Part shown: one piece after another, positions 9,698 to 16,344 of the stretch
How the letters are laid out: every line of letters starts with the position of its first letter
Numbering within the stretch: position 1 is the first letter of the stretch
Assembly: GCA_039105265.1 (NCBI GenBank)
Contig: JAPFFF010000015.1
Span: forward strand, 2,728,001-2,792,000
Source of the DNA: Tritrichomonas musculus
Lineage: Eukaryota; Parabasalia; Tritrichomonadida; Tritrichomonadidae
Reading direction: 5' to 3'
DNA: 64,000 nt
Notes under the pieces: generated by a model
Told to the model about the DNA's origin: nothing
The model's input: only the letters and a program-made list of their open reading frames with translations
Database searches by the model: none
Made by a program: the position numbers and the translations under genes

Positions 9698-10930
9698 ATG
9701 AGTTTTGGAGGTTACCGCGAGAAGTTTGCATATTATACAACCAAAAGAGACCAATACATCAACTACATTGTTCAGTCAATAATGAACATCATCGCTCAAG
9801 TTGCTTCGCGTGAGCCAGGTTCAGACGATGAAAAGAGAGGCCAAAAAATCATGATGGATGACCTCCAGCATTATTGCGATACGGTCGTCCAGGAAAGTTT
9901 TACTGTCCATCCTCATACTTTGCTTGGATGGATTCCTGTTGATGCCTTCCTCATGATTTTTTCCACTTTTGCATACTTTTTCCAATTACGACTAATTGCT
10001 TTTATATGTACTGTAATTTCTATTTTGAATCTTGTCTTTGAATTTATTCTTTACTATGAGTTTCTAGACCCATTATTCCCCAAAAGGATATCAACAAACG
10101 TTATTGCCACTCGAAAGCCCAAAGGTGAAGTTAAAAGAATAGCTGTTTTTAATGGCCATACAGACTCAAATTATGAATGGTGGTTCAATTATCTTGGAGG
10201 TGGACATTTCTTAGCATTTATGATCGTTATCCCTATTATCGGATTAATTGGAACATTTTTATTACATATAATTCTATACAGCCAATATGAAAGTTGGTTT
10301 GCAACTGCTCAATTTTTCCTTCTTCCATTCTATACTGCTTTATTTTTCTTTACAAACTGGAATAAAATTGTTCCTGGTGCTAACGATAACCTTTCAGGAG
10401 CTACTATGGCAATGTGTGTTGCCAAATACCTTGCAGAACAAGATATTAGATTTGAAAATACAGAAGTTCGTATCGTTTTAACTGGAAGTGAAGAACCTGG
10501 TTTGAGAGGCGCAAAAGCATATGTCAAAGCCCATAAAGAAGAAATTGATAATCAAAATGTAGAAATAGCGTTTTTCGTTTTTGATACTCTCCGTGACTTA
10601 ACCGATATGGCTGTTTATGTACGCGATCTTACTGGAACAGTTCAAAATGATCCAAGAGTCTCTTCAATTATGAAGAGAGCAGGACTCATGGGTGGAATAG
10701 ACATTTCAGATCGTATTCTTTTCTTTGGAGCATCAGATGCTGCTGCATTTACGCAAGGTGGATTTCCTGCTTGCTGTTTTGCTGCAATGGATCCAACTCC
10801 AGCTAGTTATTATCATACTCGTCGTGATTCTACTGAAGATTTGGAGCCAAAAGCAATTGGATACGGACTTGATGTTGCTATGGGATCCCTTTTCATATTT
10901 GATGAAGAAGGTTTGAATGGCGAAACTTAA
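9698..10930 (+). CDS. Membrane M28-family metallopeptidase
   Basis: This encodes a 410-residue zinc aminopeptidase-type protein of family M28. The expected ligand set is visible: HTD (H154, D156), GAND (D230), GSEE (E265/E266) and a final YYHT histidine (H373), with ASDAAAF before it. Hydrophobic segments at about 81-97 and 99-120 precede the catalytic core, and two more (about 171-192 and 202-219) are inserted between the HxD and GAND motifs, so the catalytic domain would be split by a membrane hairpin. It may trim peptides at a membrane; substrate and topology are unknown. The frame continues upstream to a TTG at 9653, but the ATG at 9698 is the sensible start. Similar membrane-spanning M28 proteins are known from bacteria, so transfer is possible but not shown here. 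Confidence 0.88.
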   Translation: MSFGGYREKFAYYTTKRDQYINYIVQSIMNIIAQVASREPGSDDEKRGQKIMMDDLQHYCDTVVQESFTVHPHTLLGWIPVDAFLMIFSTFAYFFQLRLIAFICTVISILNLVFEFILYYEFLDPLFPKRISTNVIATRKPKGEVKRIAVFNGHTDSNYEWWFNYLGGGHFLAFMIVIPIIGLIGTFLLHIILYSQYESWFATAQFFLLPFYTALFFFTNWNKIVPGANDNLSGATMAMCVAKYLAEQDIRFENTEVRIVLTGSEEPGLRGAKAYVKAHKEEIDNQNVEIAFFVFDTLRDLTDMAVYVRDLTGTVQNDPRVSSIMKRAGLMGGIDISDRILFFGASDAAAFTQGGFPACCFAAMDPTPASYYHTRRDSTEDLEPKAIGYGLDVAMGSLFIFDEEGLNGET

Positions 10931-11104
10931 ATTAGCAAACAATAAAAATTGTAAACAATTATTATTTTTTAAAAAAAAAACACTGGATGATTATTAAACA
11001 ATTCTATCTGATTGTTATTTCGAGAAGTTCATTTATTTATTTTCAAGCTTTTTAAAACTCAAACTCATTTAAAAATGAATAAATATAATCCTCATTAAAA
11101 TATT

Positions 11105-11235
11105 GTCAGAGGTACGATGAAGGCGTAGATAAAAATCTAATCCTGTAATACCTCACGTATGTAACAACTCCACGGACGATTCAAACACAAGTCGATTCGA
11201 GGTAAGAGCCGTATTTGATTAGACCTTTTTATTCA
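11105..11235. ncRNA. Candidate structured RNA or other functional island
   Basis: This compact stretch is clearly richer in G and C than the flanking DNA. It can form nested pairings on the plus strand: GAGGTA (11109-11114) with TACCTC (11149-11154), enclosing TAGAT/ATCTA (11126-11130 with 11135-11139). It ends in a T5 run (11226-11230), as a Pol III transcript would. No tRNA cloverleaf, 5S, U6 or U2 signature was found, and a partial B-box-like stretch (TCGATTC) is not convincing. It has no sustained open frame. It lies just before the DHHC-like gene, so it may instead be part of that gene's promoter. Strand is unproven. Confidence 0.3.
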
Positions 11236-11270
11236 AAAAGTTGAAATTAACCTATCCAAAGGCTAATTTC

Positions 11271-12380
11271 ATGATTTCGCTCAAATCAAACAAGAATAAA
11301 GATAATCAAAATGAAGAGATTCCTATTCCAAAAATATTTCCAGGTATCAGTTCTTATAAAAAGATTTTAATTTTTGGTCTTTTTCCTGCAGTAAAAATGG
11401 AAAATACAAATCATGTTTACGTATGTAAAACATGGAGATGGAGGCCATTGATTCCATTTTTAATAATTTTATGTGGGTTATTTTTTTTAACAATGAGTTC
11501 TATTTTTTTGTTTCCGAAATTTGGGTTTGAAGGGAAAATCGCAAACGGAGTTTCAACTTTATTCATTATTTTATTTGTTATTACATATCTGCAAACTATT
11601 TTCATTGGTCCTGGATTTTTTCCTTTTTTTTGGTCAGAGCAGAAAAAAAATTACAATCAGATTCATTTAAATCAAGGTTTTCAATTTAAAAAAGCACAAA
11701 CTAATCAAGATCAAATTACAGAAAGTATTTTACATGGCATTGACAACCTCGAAGGTATTAATCAAAATTATGATTTGAATATTGATTTAAGTATGCATGA
11801 TGACGAATCCCCAAGTGGGATTATTACAAGACAAGAACAGTTTATTTGGGCAAAATCAAAGCAAAGACCACCGCGTTCAGTTATATCTAAAGAAGCAGGA
11901 AGAATAATAATTCGGCCCGACCATTTTTGTGGAGTTACTCTTTCATGGATTGGCAAAAGAAACCAAAAATTTTTTCTTTTGTTTAATCTATATGCTACCC
12001 TTTTTTCACTAACTCTTTTTATTTATTCTTTAAGATTAATTATAATGCAGATTCGTAAAGGATGGTGTTGGCATTTCGATTTTCTTTTTTCTTTCGTTAT
12101 TGTTGTAGTAGGATTTCAATTTGGTGGCTTGTCAATGATGTTTGGTCTTGTAAGTTTATATCATACTTGCCGAGGAACAACACTCCTCGAAGAACAAATG
12201 AACCTAGGTAATAGATTTAATAGAGGATGCAAAAATAACATGGAAGATATTTGTGGTTCTTGTTGGCTCTTTCCTTGTTGGTTTTGCCCAACAAATCCCT
12301 GGGGATCAAAGTCAAATGAAGAACTTGTTAGTAATTATATATCATATTATGATGATTCTTTGTTTACAAATAATAATTAA
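11271..12380 (+). CDS. DHHC-family acyltransferase homologue lacking zinc ligands
   Basis: This is a 369-residue membrane protein with the DHHC palmitoyltransferase layout: two N-terminal membrane segments (about 60-82 and 93-112), a cytosolic loop, a cysteine-rich-domain equivalent (about 191-230), then two more membrane segments (about 230-252 and 263-290) and a tail resembling the PaCCT motif (NRGCKNNMEDICG). The core reads RPDHFC (D217, H218, F219, C220). Against the canonical domain it aligns without gaps, yet all eight zinc-binding Cys/His positions are replaced, while the catalytic Asp, His and Cys remain. The TTxE motif is TTLLE. It is therefore either a zinc-independent enzyme, like the yeast DHYC proteins Akr1 and Pfa5, or a pseudoenzyme. 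The frame extends to a TTG at 11241; the ATG at 11271 is preferred. Confidence 0.82.
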   Translation: MISLKSNKNKDNQNEEIPIPKIFPGISSYKKILIFGLFPAVKMENTNHVYVCKTWRWRPLIPFLIILCGLFFLTMSSIFLFPKFGFEGKIANGVSTLFIILFVITYLQTIFIGPGFFPFFWSEQKKNYNQIHLNQGFQFKKAQTNQDQITESILHGIDNLEGINQNYDLNIDLSMHDDESPSGIITRQEQFIWAKSKQRPPRSVISKEAGRIIIRPDHFCGVTLSWIGKRNQKFFLLFNLYATLFSLTLFIYSLRLIIMQIRKGWCWHFDFLFSFVIVVVGFQFGGLSMMFGLVSLYHTCRGTTLLEEQMNLGNRFNRGCKNNMEDICGSCWLFPCWFCPTNPWGSKSNEELVSNYISYYDDSLFTNNN

Positions 12381-13036
12381 ATGTTTTTTAGTCATGATAA
12401 TTTGTGGCAATTCTTGTTAAACATACAAGAATCTGTGACATTATTTTTTTTTTCTTTTCTTTTTTGTTTATTTTGCATTATAAAACGTACAAAAGGATAT
12501 GAAGTGTGAACCATCCTTTTCCATTGTCTTAAATCTTTAATCGAATCTCATATTATTATGATTTATTAATAAATATAGTTATGTTCATATTGAAGAAAAT
12601 GTCAATATTGAGGCAAATCTTGGTAAAAGAAATGATTTAAATAAAAACTATTATTATATTTAATTCAAGTATAATATTATCTTTTACAATATAATATTTA
12701 TTTAAAGAAAAACTAATCATATATTACAATAAAACTATTTTTAAATTTTTGACATATTTTTAAAAACACATTTATCTTAATAAAATATTGTTATAATTTA
12801 GAAATAATAAAATATTTAAAAAGATAATTATATATTTATAATATATTTATGTATAATCATTTACATTATCAAAACTTTCCTCAATATGAATATAACTATT
12901 TTTTGATTTTCAGCATAATTCTTTTCATGAGAAATTAGGAAAGCAGACGCTTGTAAATATTATATCATTGTTCTTTTGTAGGAGATCAATTATATTGGAA
13001 GAAAATTATAATTACGAGTGTATTTGAATGAAATAG
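12381..13036. other. AT-rich spacer
   Basis: This A/T-rich region follows the DHHC-like gene. A hairpin with 8-bp arms (AAAAGGAT at 12491-12498, ATCCTTTT at 12513-12520) lies about 110 bases after the stop and could be a 3' structure. Nothing else is recognisable before the kinase fragment. Confidence 0.35.
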
Positions 13037-13282
13037 ATGAAAAAATGCGAAATCGGCATTAAAAAACATCAACAGCATTTCAAAAATTGTAAAAGATTAA
13101 ATAAAGGAGGATTTGGTGTTGTTTATAAAACCAAAGAAATTGAAACAGGCGAATTTTACGCTGCTAAAGTAATAGATTGCGGAGATGACGAAGAGCAAAG
13201 AAATAAATCAATGAACGCGAAGATGAAATCATGATATGTGCTAAGAATCCAACAATAATAAAGTTTATTGGATATTCAAAAC
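13037..13282 (+). pseudogene. Truncated protein-kinase gene (N-lobe only)
   Basis: An ATG-initiated frame encodes the start of a kinase domain: a glycine-rich loop (LNKGGFGVVYKTKE) and the ATP-lysine strand (FYAAKVIDC). It runs out at residue 65, but the next part of the domain is readable in the +1-shifted frame as EREDEIMICAKNP followed by TIIKFIGYSKQ up to about 13282, so one frameshift lies near 13215. The rest of the kinase is absent; at about 13283 the sequence becomes transposase-like on the opposite strand. The piece resembles the TKL-type kinases that are abundant in trichomonads. It looks like a host gene cut by a mobile-element insertion and then decayed. No matching C-lobe was found on the far side of the mobile cluster. 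Confidence 0.75.
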
Positions 13283-14215
13283 AGTTTTTCCTTTTTCTCA
13301 TTTCAGGTGTCCTTCTTTTGACGTTAAATTCTTTTCGAAGATCATAATAATGTGTAATACGATTCCTACATTTATCAAGAGGTTTATGAGCATCTGTAAC
13401 TTCAAGGAAATCATTGTAAAAATTTGGTTCGTTGTGTTTTATAATAGTAGAATATACGCCAAGATTATAATGATAATTGGTAAATGTTTTAGGAATTGCA
13501 CTTCCTAATTCTGCGTTAAACGACTCGCATCTCTGTGTTGTGTTCATAGTGAACATTTTGGCTATAAGATACGGCTCGTTAGTTACAAATTCTGTTAATT
13601 TCATATATAAAACAGGATGCTCAATTCCAAAAGGCCACAATGTATCTATTTCAAGTTCACCGTGGTGGCAATTATCATGTACGCCTATTAAATGATATAG
13701 AAACTTTTCCCATTCACGAACTCTTTGATTATCATCTTCTATATCTAGTATATTGTTCAGCCAATGTTTTAAATGAGTTAGTAAGCCATGAAATGGCTGT
13801 TTAATAACATGTTTTTCACCATTTTCTATGTATTCGTAATTTTTATTTTCATCTGTATTATTTTTCCCCCGTTATCAAAATTTTTACAGAAATGCCCTGG
13901 ATCAAATCTTCCTGTTTCTAGATCGAAACCGTATTTTTGCAATATTGGCCAGCTTTTATTATTCATATCTCGAACAAAAACTTTAATACTTCCCAATGAA
14001 TCATCGCCTTCCATTATGATAAGACATGATCTCAATCCTTGCGATTCCATCATATTTGATGCTCCTGTAAAGTTTGCGTTCATTTTCTCTTGGCCTACCT
14101 TAATATTATTTTAATATGCTAGTATTTTACCAGTTATTAGATCAATCCAAGAAGTTGTTGCTTCTAATCCTTTTTTTGGCCACTCCTTCGTGTGCCCGTA
14201 GCAGTCCAACCAGAC
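13283..14215 (-). mobile_element. Degenerate DDE transposase remnant (Mutator-like?)
   Basis: Minus-strand frames read like parts of one DDE-type transposase in the order: a TSWIDLITGKI segment near 14140 (probable first catalytic Asp strand), then SNMMESQGLRSC and FVRDMNNKSW with DPGHFCKN around 13870-14060 (second Asp and conserved Asp-x2-His), then TTQRCESFNAEL around 13530-13560 (the C-terminal catalytic Glu region). The order and spacing fit eukaryotic Mutator-like or related transposases, but I cannot fix the family. It is not intact: the frames are interrupted and no terminal inverted repeats were located. Its C-terminal side abuts the broken kinase gene at about 13283, which suggests the element or its relative caused that truncation. 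Confidence 0.55.
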
Positions 14216-14277
14216 ATTTCACTTCTTTCTTTCGAACAACTTTCATTAGCTTTTTCTCCTATTTTTCTTTCTACTGA

Positions 14278-14351
14278 AAACGTCTAGCACCATTGATATC
14301 CAGTTCATGATCTACACTGCAAACGTCTAGCACCATTGACATCCAGTTCAT
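14278..14351. repeat. Two-copy direct repeat, 31 bp, period 43
   Basis: The 31-base unit at 14278-14308 recurs at 14321-14351 with a single difference (T/C). It lies between the transposase remnant and the Rep-type fossil. It could be a leftover of an element end or a local duplication. Confidence 0.85.
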
Positions 14352-14440
14352 TGTTGAACTTGACGGTACTTCTGCAAAAACAAATGATTCCGCTTTTTTT
14401 TTTTTTTTGGTGATTCCAATTTATTTTTTTATTCGGCTAA

Positions 14441-15247
14441 ATGAAAGTTGTTCTATATGGAGAAGAGAAAGCTCCTACAACAGGACACGTCCATTGGCAT
14501 ATCTATATTCATTACGTAAGCAGAGTATATTTTAGCAGATTACGAGCTTTGCTAATGACAACACACATCGACTAATGTCGCAGAACAGAATTTGAAAACT
14601 ATCGTTATGTTGTAAAAGAGCACAAAATTTATGAAGGAGGCACATGCACCGGAAAGACTTCGAACTACAAAGACAAGATTGAACGACTTGTTCAAATGAT
14701 GAGCTACATTAAAACTATGCCAGATGAAGAACTTGAAGCCAAGTATCCATTTGAGTTCTTTTATCAATATTCAAAAGTAAGAGAATACAAGATAAAAACC
14801 AATATCTTGGAGGAGCCATGGACAGGACAATTACATTTCAAAAATATATGGATCTGGGGCCTTGCTGGAGTTGGTAAGAGCCGTTGGGTAAATAATGTGG
14901 GACCGTCCGCTGCCATTTATCATAAAAATGTTAATAAATGTTGGGACGGTTACCAGTTTGACGTCTATAAGTTAGTTCTAATAGAAGATTGGCCGACTGA
15001 TAAAGGAATGTTGTGTCAACAACTGAAAGTGTGGGGCGATAGATACCTATTTATTGGTGAAGCAAAGGGTTCACATTTGACAATTGGCCCAGGAAGATTC
15101 TTTATAGTTGTTACATCGAACTATAAACCATGCGACTGCTTCTAGGAAGGTGATTTAGAAACAATCACTAGAAGATTCCAAGTGATCTATACGGAAGAAG
15201 AAACAATCCTACCTTTTTCTGAATTAGATAACTCAATATGGTTCTAA
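14441..15247 (+). mobile_element. Fossil CRESS-DNA-virus-type Rep element
   Basis: This region carries recognisable parts of a replication-initiator protein of the CRESS-DNA virus/plasmid type, in the correct order: an HUH-endonuclease-like motif II (HVHWH, about 14487), a motif III-like YxxK (YVVK, about 14604), then a superfamily-3 helicase with Walker A (GLAGVGKS, about 14860), Walker B (LVLIEDW, about 14970) and motif C (VVTSN, about 15108). The longest open piece is 14696-15145 (149 codons). It is broken, with about two or three breaks, and is best treated as an endogenised fossil. No capsid-like frame was found beside it. Its base composition is richer in G and C than the flanks, consistent with foreign origin. 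CRESS Rep sequences endogenised in gut protists are known from Entamoeba and Giardia relatives. Age is moderate: motifs remain readable. Confidence 0.8.
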
Positions 15248-15254
15248 AGATTAA

Positions 15255-15545
15255 CTAACAAATCAGCTTACCAAAACAGCAGTCTAAATAACCTTTTGAC
15301 TAAGCAGGAGTTGTGTATTTTATGTAAAGCCCTTTTTTGAGCATAAGCGGTGCTTATGTCCTGTTTTAGATGTAAAAGTTCGGCATGGATAACATATCTG
15401 GTTGCATCTATGAATGTGATATACCATGAAGGTTTCTTTTTCCAGTAGTGATTGAAACTTCATGCAATTTTGTGTTCTACTGCTAGTCCTTATAAAATGC
15501 GAAAAATCTTATAAGGGTTCTTCTTTTTAATTGGTCCATCTTTTT
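15255..15545 (-). mobile_element. Fossil integrase-core-like remnant
   Basis: On the minus strand a stretch reads KPSWYITFIDATRYVIHAEL, which matches the first catalytic-Asp strand region of RVE/DDE integrase cores. The family is unclear: retroelement-, Polinton- or IS-type integrases all share this pattern. It is short and broken, so only a fossil call is made. It lies immediately after the Rep-type fossil and on the opposite strand. Confidence 0.4.
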
Positions 15546-15584
15546 AAAATAAATTTTATTCATTATATAAATTTCTTTGTTTTC

Positions 15585-15990
15585 TTTTTGGAACATCGCA
15601 AAAAACCATTTGAGTGAATCAATCAAAAGAACTTGTAAATATCTTAAAGTCATTATCACATGTGATGAGTCATGGTTCTTTTTATAGTATCTCTTTGATG
15701 GGATTTGGATGAAGGCAGGAGAAAGAATTTTATTTCTATTCTTATCTTAAGAGAATGAATAGTAAAATAATAAGTTGACAATATTTTCTACATTTTGGTC
15801 TTTTCCAAGCAAAGACAAATACTTATACAGAAGTTGGAATTTTTTCTCATATTTTGGATTAAAACCTATTTGGAGGTCATTTGACAAATATTGTTAAATC
15901 ATTGACATTCAGAATGTTTTTTTTTGTCTTGACCTTCATTGTGTTCTTGAGAAACATTCCGAAGTACAATCATGTATCATTCAGGGAACA
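15585..15990 (+). mobile_element. Degenerate Tc1/mariner transposase remnant
   Basis: The plus strand reads IITCDESWFF at 15653-15682, the second-Asp strand block (usually VTGDE[ST]W) characteristic of Tc1/mariner transposases, followed by a conserved-looking FDGIWMKAGE stretch in the frame after an interruption. Preceding codons (RTCKYLKV) fit the usual lead-in. The remainder to about 15990 has weaker resemblance spread over frames. Stops and frameshifts show that it is dead. No inverted termini were located. Mariner elements are well known in trichomonads. Confidence 0.55.
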
Positions 15991-16344
15991 GAAATATTGG
16001 ATCTATTAAATATTTTTGGAGTTGAAGGATTCAAAATCAGGAACTTCCTGTTGGCTCATTTTTTTTTTTTTTTTTGCTTTCCGCCTTGTGCTGTTCCTTC
16101 TTCAAATATGAGATCATTCCGATCATTGCAAATATAGGTGATTGGGAGTGAATAGGACCAAATCTCAACGAATGTAGGCTGAATCGATTGTAAATTAGAA
16201 ACTCTTGTATCTTTGATATATGATTTTTGAAAAAGTTTATCATAATTGAAAAACACCATAAAAAGTTTACTTGTTCAATTATTTTGAATTGATATTTGTC
16301 AAAAACATTGAACTTTTGGAAAAAAAAATTAAATCAATGAATTG

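Noticed and set aside
11105-11235. tRNA gene
   Set aside because: Only a loose B-box-like TCGATTC is present; no acceptor stem, D-arm or anticodon arm can be folded.
14696-15145. Functional host AAA+ helicase gene
   Set aside because: The SF3 motif set and the HUH-like motifs just upstream fit a Rep-type element, and the element as a whole is broken.
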